From an uncultured Dialister sp. (lineage in GTDB: Bacteria > Bacillota > Negativicutes > Veillonellales > Dialisteraceae), in the NCBI GenBank assembly GCA_900543455.1, contig UQRR01000001.1:1-64000 (forward strand): DNA of 64,000 nt, in the 5' to 3' direction. A program made the position numbers and the translations under genes. The notes under the pieces are model-generated. The model saw only the letters and a program-made list of their open reading frames with translations. It searched no databases and was not told where the DNA came from. Positions 42,344 to 50,780 of the stretch are shown here, in pieces (position 1 is the first letter of the stretch; each line of letters opens with the position of its first letter).

Positions 42344-42871
42344 TCACATAGTGCGCTCGCTCTCCGCCAATGAGCGGCGGGCGGGTGCCACAAGGGCCGC
42401 CCCGATATGGTTATTCACCAGACGGACAGGGACAGCCACGCGCTTCAAGTGCATCCCGATCATCGTAAGCCCGATATCGAGTCCCCCGTCAGCCTTGATC
42501 TCCATCACAGCAACCGGGTCCTTGAAATGATAGAAAGCATTCGTCGAGAAGGCACCGCCAGCATGCAGCCAGGGGACGACCGTCACTTCCTCATAGCCGC
42601 GCTTTTCTGCTTCGCAGCGCTCCATGACGAGCGCCCGATTCAGATGCTCGCAGCACTGGAAAGCCAGAGCGAGTCCCTCTTTCTCTGCAGCTTCCATCAG
42701 AGCCGTCACGACAGCCGTGCCGACTTCATAGGAGCTGTCCTTGCCGATGTGTCCGCCGCGGATTTCACTCGACGAGCCACCGATGACGATGAGGCTCCCT
42801 TTTCTGAAATGGGAAATTTCGCAAAGCTCGCGGAAAGCTTTCACTGCCTGTTCCTGTAAGTCTTCAAACAT
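42344..42871 (-). CDS. ywlG: YwlG family (TIGR01440) protein
   Basis: 175 residues of the conserved Firmicutes UPF0340/YwlG family, biochemical role unknown. Signature phrases: IGGSSSEIRGGHIGKDSS, FQCCEHLNRALVMER and WLHAGGAFSTNAF. Start overlaps the rpiB stop by one base. Sits between rpiB and glyA as in B. subtilis, suggesting a link to sugar-phosphate or one-carbon metabolism. Confidence 0.9.
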   Translation of the reverse strand: MFEDLQEQAVKAFRELCEISHFRKGSLIVIGGSSSEIRGGHIGKDSSYEVGTAVVTALMEAAEKEGLALAFQCCEHLNRALVMERCEAEKRGYEEVTVVPWLHAGGAFSTNAFYHFKDPVAVMEIKADGGLDIGLTMIGMHLKRVAVPVRLVNNHIGAALVAPARRSLAESERTM

Positions 42872-43314
42872 TATTGCACCTCTTCGATCGCAGCGATCTT
42901 TGTAATTCTTCTGGCATGGCGGCCGCCTTCGAACGGGGTCTTTAAAAATTCGTCCATGATGAATTCCGCAAGCCCCGGTCCGACGACACGCGCGCCCATC
43001 GTCATGACATTCGCATCATTGTGCGCACGGGTGAAATGTGCGGAGAAGGTATCACCGCAGAGCGCCGCACGGATGCCCTTCATCTTGTTCGCGGCGATGC
43101 ACATGCCGATGCCTGTCCCGCAGACGAGGATCGCATACGTCGCCTCCCCCTGCTGCACCAGCTTGCAGGCCTTCTCTGCAAAATCCGGATAATCACAGGA
43201 CTCTTCCGAGTATGTCCCGCAATCTATGTATTCGATCTTCTCTTCGTCCAAATGCTTCATAAGAGAAGCCTTGAGCGCAAACCCACCGTGATCACTCGCC
43301 ATAGCAATTTTCAT
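42871..43314 (-). CDS. rpiB: Ribose-5-phosphate isomerase B
   Basis: 147 residues from MKIAMASDHGGFALK (ATG 43314, GGAGGGC upstream; the longer frame to 43374 is spurious). Interconverts ribose-5-P and ribulose-5-P. SDHGG, CGTGIGMCIAANK, GDTFSAHFTRAHNDANVMTMGARVVG are the RpiB/LacAB signatures; active-site Cys is in CGTG. Confidence 0.96.
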   Translation of the reverse strand: MKIAMASDHGGFALKASLMKHLDEEKIEYIDCGTYSEESCDYPDFAEKACKLVQQGEATYAILVCGTGIGMCIAANKMKGIRAALCGDTFSAHFTRAHNDANVMTMGARVVGPGLAEFIMDEFLKTPFEGGRHARRITKIAAIEEVQ

Positions 43315-43424
43315 AATCTTCGCCCTCCTTGGAAAATAGGAATACTGTACCATTTCAGTATACAACAGCGGCACATAAAAAGGAACAGCTCTGCAATTGG
43401 CGGGTGGTCGTAAAACAGTAAAAT

Positions 43425-43452
43425 CAAAAAATGATGAAAACCTTGCGTTTTC
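43425..43452 (-). terminator. Terminator of the accessory block next to rpiB
   Basis: Minus strand GAAAAC-gcaag-GTTTTC then ATCATTTTTT. A second hairpin, GCGTGAC-cgaa-GTCACGC, sits at 43464-43481 across the stop codon of the small ORF at 43475. Confidence 0.6.
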
Positions 43453-43474
43453 ACGGGGTACGGCGTGACTTCGG

Positions 43475-43606
43475 TCACGCTGTTTCCTTTTTCATCAGTT
43501 CATCCAGAGGGATAAAGCCCAGCCCGTCGTACTTGATATGGATGTGCTGCGCCCGCTCCACCTTTTCTTTCTCGGCTTGCAGCTTTTCGATTTCTTTTTC
43601 GGGCAT
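43475..43606 (-). CDS. Small charged protein of mobile-element type
   Basis: 43 residues, MPEKEIEKLQAEKEKVERAQ then HIHIKYDGLGFIPLDELMKK. Very good RBS (CAGGAGG, eight bases upstream). An N-terminal helix with heptad pattern is followed by a short hydrophobic patch. Too short for the usual gene calls; the style is that of small genes in Clostridiales conjugative elements. Function unknown. Confidence 0.6.
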   Translation of the reverse strand: MPEKEIEKLQAEKEKVERAQHIHIKYDGLGFIPLDELMKKETA

Positions 43607-43896
43607 GATTTTGACCTCCTGACTGATAGATAATGGATAGAAAAAGACCGCCTACGTTTTCGGTAGACGGTCTGGTTAGAGATATGGGATTTTCAGACTC
43701 TGCGACGGAAATGGTCTGCGCCGGCAGACTGTTTCCGCCGCAAAGTGCGCTGGGATAGACGCACAAACGTCGCAAGGGGGCAGCCCTTGTACGGAACAGA
43801 GTGACGCAAAGCAGCCCGGACATTTGTCTGTCCGGGCTGTCTGCCTCGCAGAGCGCACATACTCCCGTCAGGAGAGTATAGAAGAACGCCCAGTGT
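43607..43896. other. Gene-free part of the accessory block with hairpins
   Basis: Holds the terminator at 43641-43673 and a perfect 10-bp stem AGCCCGGACA-N6-TGTCCGGGCT (43813-43838). Several frames on the minus strand are open but none has a ribosome site; probably decayed mobile-element sequence. Confidence 0.45.
43641..43673 (-). terminator. Terminator downstream of the beta-CASP gene
   Basis: Minus strand AGACCGTCTACC-gaaaac-GTAGGCGGTCT then TTTTT. Confidence 0.8.
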
Positions 43897-43944
43897 TTAC
43901 AGTTCCATCCGTGTCAAGCCGACGCAAAAAATATCATTCGTCAT
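43897..43944 (-). CDS. 15-residue mini-ORF after the beta-CASP gene
   Basis: MTNDIFCVGLTRMEL with GGGAGGAGC upstream; ATG overlaps the preceding stop (ATGA). It may be the surviving start of a truncated downstream gene of the element. Confidence 0.3.
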   Translation of the reverse strand: MTNDIFCVGLTRMEL

Positions 43945-45125
43945 AGCAATAGCTCCTCCCTGTCTTTCAGTAGAATCACCTTACGATTCTGGCAGAGTGT
44001 CTGCATTTTCTGTGGCGCATCGGTGTGCATGGGGATGACAATTTCCGGGGCTGCCTTTTCAATCACATGGCGAAGATCATCCGGCGAGGCATGACCACTG
44101 GTGTGAAGCTCTGCCCATGTTCCGGTCAGCGACAGAAACTCTGGGATATTGCTGTCCGGCTTTGTTCGGTAGCCGTCCCACATGGAATAGAGCAGAATGC
44201 TCTGCTGCGGGTCAAATTGTCGGATAATGCGTTCAAACTGCCGATTGACACGGACAAACATCAACCCGCCGCGCTCTTGAAAGCCTTGAAGAATAACGGA
44301 ACCGAGAGTATTCAGCTTTGGCATCTCATAAAATGTCGATAGACTGCTCCAATGGTCGGAAACCACCTTGACCAGCGTTTTTTGATACTCATCACAAATG
44401 CAGTATTTTCCACGCGGCGCTGCCCGCGCCAGCGCAAAAATCCGGTCAAGGTTCGTCGTTGCACACAGCACAAAGACGTACTTGTACTGCCGCAAATACG
44501 CTTTCACACGTTTTTGCAGCTCCCACTCTGTCACGGCCTCATGTTCAGAACGAGAAACCGTCGTTCCCTCCGTGACAACCACATCGACCTTTCCAATGCG
44601 TCTGTCCAGAATCTTGTCCATGACTTTGCCGCGCACGCCGTGCAGCCGGAAATCGCCGGTATACAACAGCCGCTTGCCATCCGCTTCGATCAGGAACATA
44701 TAGCTGTCGCACGCGGAATGGTCGATACAGAATGGCGTGATCTGAATATCACCGATCAAAAACGGCTTGCCAGGAGAAAAGGCTTGCATAGTTTCGATGC
44801 GCTTGCAAAGCACTTCATTCTTTTGCCCGCCACGCTCTGCGGACAGGCGCATGATATCCTTTGCCAGCGCCCCGGCATAAATGGGAATCTCCGGTCGGAT
44901 ACGCAGCATTTGCCCGGTATGATCGCCGTGATAGTGGGTAAACAGTACGGCATCGCAATGTCCGTTCCCATCCGTCACACCCGGAATATTCAGCGGTGCG
45001 GAGACGAAATTTGGATCAAGAGATAGCTCGTCACCCATATCAATGAGGATGCGCGTGCTTGCCGTAGAGATTTCGGCAGCAATGCCGCCGATCTGGTGCG
45101 TGCCTCGATGAATACAGAGTTTCAT
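43941..45125 (-). CDS. Metallo-beta-lactamase/beta-CASP fold hydrolase (RNase J-like)
   Basis: 394 residues. Metal-binding HYHGDHTG motif at about 64-71, then CIDHSACDSYMFLIEADGKRLLYTGDFRLHG, and a C-terminal SGHASPDDLRHVIEKAAPEIVIPMHTD, which are the beta-CASP motifs B and C of RNase J-like nucleases. Shorter than RNase J (about 550) and lacking its C-terminal domain. Relatives of this size occur in integrative conjugative elements of Clostridiales (from memory). RBS GGAGGGTGAAGGGG. Probably a nucleic-acid hydrolase; substrate unknown. Confidence 0.85.
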   Translation of the reverse strand: MKLCIHRGTHQIGGIAAEISTASTRILIDMGDELSLDPNFVSAPLNIPGVTDGNGHCDAVLFTHYHGDHTGQMLRIRPEIPIYAGALAKDIMRLSAERGGQKNEVLCKRIETMQAFSPGKPFLIGDIQITPFCIDHSACDSYMFLIEADGKRLLYTGDFRLHGVRGKVMDKILDRRIGKVDVVVTEGTTVSRSEHEAVTEWELQKRVKAYLRQYKYVFVLCATTNLDRIFALARAAPRGKYCICDEYQKTLVKVVSDHWSSLSTFYEMPKLNTLGSVILQGFQERGGLMFVRVNRQFERIIRQFDPQQSILLYSMWDGYRTKPDSNIPEFLSLTGTWAELHTSGHASPDDLRHVIEKAAPEIVIPMHTDAPQKMQTLCQNRKVILLKDREELLL

Positions 45126-45228
45126 TCCCCTTCACCCTCCTACACATCTCCATATAGGATAGAGATACCGTGAAACAGCTTCCAGCCCCGGAGCGCACAG
45201 CGTTTTCCTGTCGTTTTTCTTCTGCCAT
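45040..45228 (-). CDS. Small ORF overlapping the beta-CASP gene start
   Basis: 62 residues, MAEEKRQENAVRSGAGSCFT then VSLSYMEMCRRVKGNETLYS. GGAGG lies eight bases upstream of ATG 45228, a strong site. The last third overlaps the next gene by 86 bases in another frame, so the C terminus is probably not native. Possibly a short mobile-element protein. Confidence 0.4.
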   Translation of the reverse strand: MAEEKRQENAVRSGAGSCFTVSLSYMEMCRRVKGNETLYSSRHAPDRRHCCRNLYGKHAHPH

Positions 45229-45304
45229 TTGTTTGCCCTCCATGTTCTTCTTTTTGAGGACAGTATAGCAAACCGCCGCGACAACAGGGTGGTAGTGCAA
45301 AAAA

Positions 45305-46186
45305 TTATTTGCCTTTTATCTGCTTCATCTGTTCGGCATAAAGACCATAGCCCATATATGAGGCATTTGCAACCAGAATGGGGAAGGGATACTTATCCGA
45401 CTCAACTTCTTTTAGAACAGCAGGAAGAATTTTGCTCTCTGGATCGTGGTTTGCGAAGAGAAAAATCACTTCCGGGTCCAAGGAACTGATTTTAACATCG
45501 TACTGTTTTTCATTAAGGCCGTCTACCAGTCCCAGTCGGCACTTCTGGGAAAATACCAGAGACATGTCCCGGCAGAAATCACTTACTTTTTCCCTGTCAC
45601 TGAGAAACGCCTGAAAATCCTCCAGATGCTTCTCAATTCCGGCAGTCCCTTTCAATGCACCGTCCCCATATTTGACTTCGATCAGTGCGAGAGAGATTCG
45701 GCTGGTGTCTCTTCGTACGGCGCCATTGGACAGCCATTTCAGTGCTACCATGTCAAATCTGGCGTTGCCGTCTGCAAATTCAATGTCGGCTATGTAATAA
45801 TCTGTGCCGTTGGAAATTTTGCCGTGGTTATTGTTTTCACGCGCAATTACCTGTTGGAACTCTCGTTCGTATTTGGGATGCTTGTGAAACCACCAGTCCA
45901 TCGCCTGCTTATAAAAAGGAAGATTTGCGACTGCTTCTGCGGGAGATGGATTTCCGCTAAGGCTTGTGGAGCTTTCTATACAGTAGTTAATATCAAAAGA
46001 TATCGAGAACGAGTTGTTGATTTCCTCAATTTTGAAAATACTCCCTCCACGGTAATAGATATTCACGGAGTCTCCACGAAGCTCCAAGTCTAAAGTATCA
46101 TCTTTTTGGACGGCCTCCAGCAAGGAGGACAGTTCTCCGGACAAGAAAGCGTTTAACATTTTCTTGGAAATCTGTCTCTTTTTCAT
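45305..46186 (-). CDS. Hypothetical protein with PD-(D/E)XK nuclease-like motif
   Basis: 293 residues from ATG 46186 (CGGAGGTAAG upstream; TTG at 46204 is less likely). Not recognised by name. A beta-alpha core around ADIEFADGNARFDMVALKWL and SLALIEVKYGDGAL gives D145 ... E170-x-K172, the catalytic pattern of restriction-endonuclease-like folds; a preceding conserved-looking helix contains EREFQQVIAREN. N-terminal 70 residues are helical then beta. It sits in an accessory block with a beta-CASP hydrolase and an HTH fragment. May be a nuclease of a defence or mobile-element module. Confidence 0.6.
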   Translation of the reverse strand: MKKRQISKKMLNAFLSGELSSLLEAVQKDDTLDLELRGDSVNIYYRGGSIFKIEEINNSFSISFDINYCIESSTSLSGNPSPAEAVANLPFYKQAMDWWFHKHPKYEREFQQVIARENNNHGKISNGTDYYIADIEFADGNARFDMVALKWLSNGAVRRDTSRISLALIEVKYGDGALKGTAGIEKHLEDFQAFLSDREKVSDFCRDMSLVFSQKCRLGLVDGLNEKQYDVKISSLDPEVIFLFANHDPESKILPAVLKEVESDKYPFPILVANASYMGYGLYAEQMKQIKGK

Positions 46187-46256
46187 GCAACTTACCTCCG
46201 GCAACTTTTTCTCTTATTATACGATTATGCTACTGAATACAAATCGCGAAAAAGTC

Positions 46257-46466
46257 TTATTTTCGCTTTTGCCACACAATATCATACCCCAGCGCGTCCG
46301 CCAGCTCCACCGCCTCGCCATAGCGAAGGGAACCGCGCTTGAGTTCGCCGGAGAGATTGGGAACGCTGCGGCTCCAGCCGTATTCATCGGAGAGATAGTC
46401 CACCACCTCTGCCAAACCTGAATACAGCGGCTTTTCATTGTCCAACCCTGCCTGACAGATGCTCAT
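46257..46466 (-). CDS. Small HTH (XRE-like) protein, probably N-terminally altered
   Basis: 69 residues. The C-terminal half, SVPNLSGELKRGSLRYGEAV then ELADALGYDIVWQKRK, is the second half of a small helix-turn-helix regulator type common in conjugative elements. No RBS is visible before the ATG at 46466, and the first 25 residues do not look helix-turn-helix-like, so the gene may be truncated or start differently. Confidence 0.5.
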   Translation of the reverse strand: MSICQAGLDNEKPLYSGLAEVVDYLSDEYGWSRSVPNLSGELKRGSLRYGEAVELADALGYDIVWQKRK

Positions 46467-46661
46467 TTCGTAATTTTGGTCTAAACCTGTTTTACGAACA
46501 CCTGTCTATGGGCGAGTTGTTCCTTTCGCATAACATATTCTATGCACCCAACGGATATGGTGCGGTACATATAGGTAAAAAGAGGCGTTGGATTTCTATG
46601 ATGCCGATGGAAAAAGTCCGTCAATTCACAAAACCGGGAAAACCTTTGAACCCGTCCGCTC

Positions 46662-47696
46662 CTACCTCTTCTCCACCACGATATGATACCCGGACGCCTT
46701 GGTGAGGCGGTTCATGATGGCGAGACCGAGACCTGCGGTATCTGTGCCTTCGCCGATGATGGCATCGACGGGGTGGCGATTGAAATAAAGGAGGCCTGAG
46801 AAGAGGTTGTGCGCGAAGCTCTCTTTATCCTCCCGATGTCCCCAGACGAAAACAGGAAGTCCCTTGGGGAGAAGAGCAGCCGTTTCTTCGCTGACGAAGA
46901 ATCCATACTTCTTATCCGTCTTTTCCGCAAAGGAGAGGATTTCCTCTGCCACCTTCCCCGCCTCTCCCGTATACACGGTGAGCGGCGCAGAAGGCGCATA
47001 GTGGCGATACTTCATGCCGGGTGCCTTCGGATGTGCGCCCTCTTTGGCGAGTGCGCTGTCTACCGTAGTCGGAGCGATGGCAGACAGCGCTTCCTTCGTC
47101 GTACCGCCGGGTCTGTAGATGACGATCTCGCCTCCTTCGATGCCCACCACGGTGGACTCGAGACCGATCTGACAGGGGCCGCCATCGATGACGGCGGCGA
47201 TGCGTCCATTCATATCATGCAGCACATCGTCCGCGGTCGTCGGGCTCGGACGTGTGGAAATATTCGCGCTCGGACCTGCTATAGGGACACCGGCTGCACG
47301 GATGAGGGCGCGTGTCGCCTCACTCCTTGGGCAGCGGATGGCGATGGTGGAGAGTCCCCCGGATGTTTCCATCGGGATGCAGTCCTTCTTCGGGAAAACA
47401 ATGGTCAAAGGCCCCGGCCAGAAGGTATCCATCAACCGCCTTGCGAGCGGGCTGACCTCGGCTGCGTACTTCTCCACTTCAGAGGGATCCGCCACATGGA
47501 CGATAAGCGGATTATCCGAGGGGCGGCCCTTCGCCGCGTAGATCTTTTTCGCCGCACCCGCATCGAGCGCATTTCCTCCAAGACCATAGACCGTCTCCGT
47601 CGGAAAAGCCACAAGACCACCCTCACGAATGATGCGGCCGAGAGCCTTTACTTTATTCTTATAATATAGGTCATTGACTTCTACTTTTTCAGTCAT
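46662..47696 (-). CDS. tsaC: Threonylcarbamoyl-AMP synthase (Sua5 type)
   Basis: 344 residues from MTEKVEVNDLYYKNKV (ATG 47696; the longer frame is in prmC). Makes threonylcarbamoyl-AMP for the universal tRNA t6A37 modification. YrdC domain (EGGLVAFPTETVYGLGGNAL, AKGRPSDNPLIVHV, GPSANISTRPSPTTADDV) plus the C-terminal Sua5 domain (APGMKYRHYAPSAPLTVY). Overlaps prmC by eight bases. In B. subtilis (ywlC) it follows prmC in the same way. Confidence 0.96.
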   Translation of the reverse strand: MTEKVEVNDLYYKNKVKALGRIIREGGLVAFPTETVYGLGGNALDAGAAKKIYAAKGRPSDNPLIVHVADPSEVEKYAAEVSPLARRLMDTFWPGPLTIVFPKKDCIPMETSGGLSTIAIRCPRSEATRALIRAAGVPIAGPSANISTRPSPTTADDVLHDMNGRIAAVIDGGPCQIGLESTVVGIEGGEIVIYRPGGTTKEALSAIAPTTVDSALAKEGAHPKAPGMKYRHYAPSAPLTVYTGEAGKVAEEILSFAEKTDKKYGFFVSEETAALLPKGLPVFVWGHREDKESFAHNLFSGLLYFNRHPVDAIIGEGTDTAGLGLAIMNRLTKASGYHIVVEKR

Positions 47697-48567
47697 GCTG
47701 CTTCTTCTTTCTGCAATAGATCGCGCGCTCGATATCGCCGTAGTCTTTGATGACTTCGAAATCCTCAAACTCGCCCGTTTCCTTCAAAAGCGAAAGAATC
47801 TCTTCCCACTGGTGGATGCCGAATTCCACGGCAAGGAAACCGCCCTCCTTCAGATGCGCGGCTGCCTTCTCAGCGAGGCGGCGGTAGAAAACGAGACCAT
47901 CCTCTCCCCCATCGAGCGCAAGCATCGGCTCATGCTTCACTTCCTCCTGAAGATGGGCGATATCTTCGCGAGGAATATAGGGCGGATTTGAAAGGATGCC
48001 ATCATAGAGCACCCCCTCATGCAGCGCATCGATATAGTCCCCGAGTGTCCACGCCGCGCGTTCCTCCATCGCAAGCTCTTTCCCATTTTCTTTTGCGACA
48101 GCGAGGGCTTTTTCAGAAATATCGATGCCGACCCCCTTCGCTTCCTTGCAATAATACAGGAAAGAGAGGAGGATCGCCCCGCTCCCTGTCCCGAGGTCCG
48201 CGACCTCGATCGCGCCGTCATTTCTATGGTATTGGATGACCTTTTCCAGCCATGTCTCTGTGTCCGGGCGAGGAATCAGGACATCCTCATTCACATGAAA
48301 TGTGAGCCCCATGAATTCTTTCTCACCAATGATAGCCGCCGTGGAAATTCCCTTCACACGCTTTTGTATGAAAGTCTTGAAAAGTGCGAGCTCCTCCGGA
48401 TTCACGATTTCTTCGAAATCCGTATAGAGGAAGATCCGCTGCTTGTGAAGAACCTTCGCAAGCAAGAGCTCTGCGTCCAGACGCGGCGACTCGATCTCGT
48501 GATTTTGGAAATACTGCGTCGTCCATGCGAGCAGGCGCTGGATCGTCCAGAGCGTATTAGCGGCCAT
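47689..48567 (-). CDS. prmC: Peptide chain release factor N5-glutamine methyltransferase
   Basis: 292 residues; methylates the GGQ glutamine of release factors RF1 and RF2. SAM motif VADLGTGSGAILLSFL and catalytic SNPPYIPREDI. N-terminal helical domain as usual. Overlaps prfA by 11 bases, the classical prfA-prmC coupling. Confidence 0.96.
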   Translation of the reverse strand: MAANTLWTIQRLLAWTTQYFQNHEIESPRLDAELLLAKVLHKQRIFLYTDFEEIVNPEELALFKTFIQKRVKGISTAAIIGEKEFMGLTFHVNEDVLIPRPDTETWLEKVIQYHRNDGAIEVADLGTGSGAILLSFLYYCKEAKGVGIDISEKALAVAKENGKELAMEERAAWTLGDYIDALHEGVLYDGILSNPPYIPREDIAHLQEEVKHEPMLALDGGEDGLVFYRRLAEKAAAHLKEGGFLAVEFGIHQWEEILSLLKETGEFEDFEVIKDYGDIERAIYCRKKKQHD

Positions 48568-49639
48568 TCGCTTCCCCTTCTTTCATGCGGCGCGCCAGAT
48601 CCTCTTCCATCAGCCGGTCAAGGATCGCGTCCATGTTCCCATTCATGAAATCATCAAGCTGGTAAATACTCATATTGATGCGGTGATCTGTCACGCGGCC
48701 CTGCGGGAAATTGTACGTCCTGATACGCTCCGAACGATCGCCGCTGCCGACCTGATTCTTGCGGTCCGCCGCTTCCTTGCTCTGCGACTCCCGCATCGCC
48801 TGGTCATAGAGACGAGACTTCAGGATCTGCAGCGCCTTCTCTTTGTTTTGACGCTGGCTTCGTTCATTCTGACAAGTGACCACCATGCCCGTAGGAAGAT
48901 GCGTCAGACGGATCGCCGAAGACGTCTTATTGATGTGCTGACCGCCCGCACCGGAAGAACGATATACATCGATACGCAGGTCTTCGCGGCGCACCTCGAT
49001 ATCTACATCCTCCGCCTCCGGAAGGACAGCCACCGTGACCGCCGACGTATGCACACGCCCTTGGCTCTCCGTTTCAGGGATACGCTGCACGCGGTGTACG
49101 CCGCTCTCGAATTTCAGGATCGAGTACGCATTCTTCCCTTCGATGGTGCAGGTGACTTCCTTGAACCCACCAAGATCCGTCTCATTCGCATCCGCGATCT
49201 CTGCCTTCCAGCCCTTGCGCTCTGCAAATTTCAGGTACATTTTGAGAAGATCCGATGCAAAGAGCGCCGCTTCCTCGCCGCCCGTACCCGCGCGGATTTC
49301 CAAGATGACATTCTTCCCGTCATTCGGATCCTTCGGGATCAGCATCTTATGGATTTCCAGATCCAGAGCATCCCGCTTCTCTTCATTTTCCTTCAGCTCT
49401 TCCTTCGCCAGCTCATGGAGATCGGCCTGCGACTTATCGTCCAGAAGTTCCAGTGCATCCTGGATCCCTTTGAGTGCCTCCTTATATTCTCTATACTTGA
49501 AAACGATCTCTCCCAGCTCCGCATGCTCCTTCGAGAGTTCTCTCCAGCGGTTCTGATCGGCGATCACCGAAGGATCGCTCAGCTGATCTTCCAGTGCCAT
49601 ATATCTGGCTTCCATACCATCTAATTTGCTGATCTGCAT
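48557..49639 (-). CDS. prfA: Peptide chain release factor 1
   Basis: 360 residues, recognises UAA and UAG. Contains the GGQ loop (SGAGGQHINKTSSAIRLTH) and codon-recognition tripeptide region HRVQRIPETESQGRVHTSAV with PET in the PxT position. ATG follows CAGGAG. Its GGQ glutamine is the target of PrmC encoded next. Confidence 0.97.
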   Translation of the reverse strand: MQISKLDGMEARYMALEDQLSDPSVIADQNRWRELSKEHAELGEIVFKYREYKEALKGIQDALELLDDKSQADLHELAKEELKENEEKRDALDLEIHKMLIPKDPNDGKNVILEIRAGTGGEEAALFASDLLKMYLKFAERKGWKAEIADANETDLGGFKEVTCTIEGKNAYSILKFESGVHRVQRIPETESQGRVHTSAVTVAVLPEAEDVDIEVRREDLRIDVYRSSGAGGQHINKTSSAIRLTHLPTGMVVTCQNERSQRQNKEKALQILKSRLYDQAMRESQSKEAADRKNQVGSGDRSERIRTYNFPQGRVTDHRINMSIYQLDDFMNGNMDAILDRLMEEDLARRMKEGEANGR

Positions 49640-49948
49640 TATGCTTTACTCCTGTTATAAATTTGGTCGTTTGTAGTTTGAACATAGGGATGAGTGGCTA
49701 GGGATTAGGTGTGACTGGTGACTAGTGACTGAAATCGCGGCGTCGTCATTCTGCGCGGAGTGAAATGCCGTATGTTTGCTCATGCGTAATCAGAACAGTG
49801 GGAACTGAGTCGAAGAATCTCGAGCCACGCGGAACCCAGCCCTGAACCCATCAACCTGAACCCTGAACCATAGCCAAAATTTCAAACGGATACTTGAAAT
49901 ATCCATTTCCCCACATACACATCTTTCCTAGTATATCAAAAAAAGGCA
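49640..49948. repeat. Repeat-rich region between rpmE and prfA
   Basis: GGGATTAGG, GACTGGT/GACTAGT heptamers (49690-49728), a GTCATTCTGCGCGGAGTGAAATG/ GAATCTCGAG variant of the dispersed element (49743-49825) and CCTGAAC heptamers (49838-49868). No gene. Confidence 0.6.
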
Positions 49949-49980
49949 ATAAAAAACAGGGCTTGCGCCCTGTTCCTTAT
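49949..49980 (-). terminator. Terminator of rpmE
   Basis: Minus strand AACAGGGC-gcaa-GCCCTGTT followed by TTTTATTG; overlaps the stop region. Confidence 0.88.
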
Positions 49981-50228
49981 TCTGCGGATTTGCCGTAACG
50001 TTTGTTGAACTTTTCGATACGGCCACGAGCCTTACCGAAACGCTGCTGTCCTGTATAGAATGGATGGGATTTGCTGCTGATATCGATATTGATCAGCGGG
50101 TATTCATTGCCATCTTCCCATTTTACAGTCTGGTTGGAAGTTGCTGTAGAACGGGTCAGGAAAGAGTAGTCAGCACCGATGTCGCGGAAAACGACTGGAT
50201 GATAATCCGGATGAAGTCCCTTCTTCAA
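49977..50228 (-). CDS. rpmE2: 50S ribosomal protein L31 type B
   Basis: 83 residues starting [20 protein letters not shown] with TTG at 50228: GAGGTG precedes it by six bases, whereas the GTG at 50237 lies inside that site. No zinc cysteines, so the non-zinc (type B) form. Ends [20 protein letters not shown]. Confidence 0.95.
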   Translation of the reverse strand: MKKGLHPDYHPVVFRDIGADYSFLTRSTATSNQTVKWEDGNEYPLINIDISSKSHPFYTGQQRFGKARGRIEKFNKRYGKSAE

Positions 50229-50268
50229 TTGTTGCACCTCATTTCAACTACATAGATAATTCTTTGCT

Positions 50269-50297
50269 ATTATAACAAACGGGATAGCAGAATGCAA
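50269..50297 (-). promoter_or_regulatory. Promoter of rpmE
   Basis: TTGCAT (50297-50292), 17-base spacer, TATAAT (50274-50269) on the minus strand. Confidence 0.7.
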
Positions 50298-50720
50298 GGG
50301 ATAAATAGAGAAAGTTTAGAGGAAAGGGGAGCGGGTTCAGGGTTTAAGGTTCAGAGTCGTGGTGGCGGCTTCGCCGCCGTATAAAAGGGGCGATGCCTGA
50401 AGGACGTGGGGATAGCCATCCTTTCGTATCGTCATTCCGAGCGCAGCCCTCGATCTCTACTGCCCTGCGGGAATCTGCGTGTATGCGCCAAGGGAAAACG
50501 ATGTCTTGGTGTTGTCTCACATCAGGCAATGAGCGTTCTGCCATAGAGATTTCTCGGCTACGCTCGAAATGACAACGGCGCGAAGCGCTATTAAAACTCC
50601 GCGGCGCTTCATTATTTTTTGCGCCGCACCACCCCCATTGAACCTTTTGAACCCATCGAACCCGTTGAACCACTTGAACCTGTTATCCCCCGCTATCCAG
50701 GCCATGAACCAATCAACCAT
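50298..50720. repeat. Gene-free repeat region between rpmE and the FAH gene
   Basis: GGTTCAGGGTTTAAGG units (50335-50353), a GGCGGCTTCGCCGCC element, GGGGCGATGCCTGAAGG, the GTCATTCCGAGCGCAGCC and AGATTTCTCGGCTACGCTCG element pair (50431-50575), GCGGCGC...GCGCCGC (50602-50628) and GAACC-type heptamers (50637-50690). Then the FAH promoter TATAAT at 50741. Confidence 0.65.
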
Positions 50721-50780
50721 ATTTCCTATATTTATGCTATAATATGTCCACACTCTATATTATAAGAAAGAAGGTCTATT

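Noticed and set aside
43500..43823. 107-codon minus-strand frame in the accessory block
   Set aside because: It crosses a terminator and a well-supported 43-codon gene in another frame and has no RBS.
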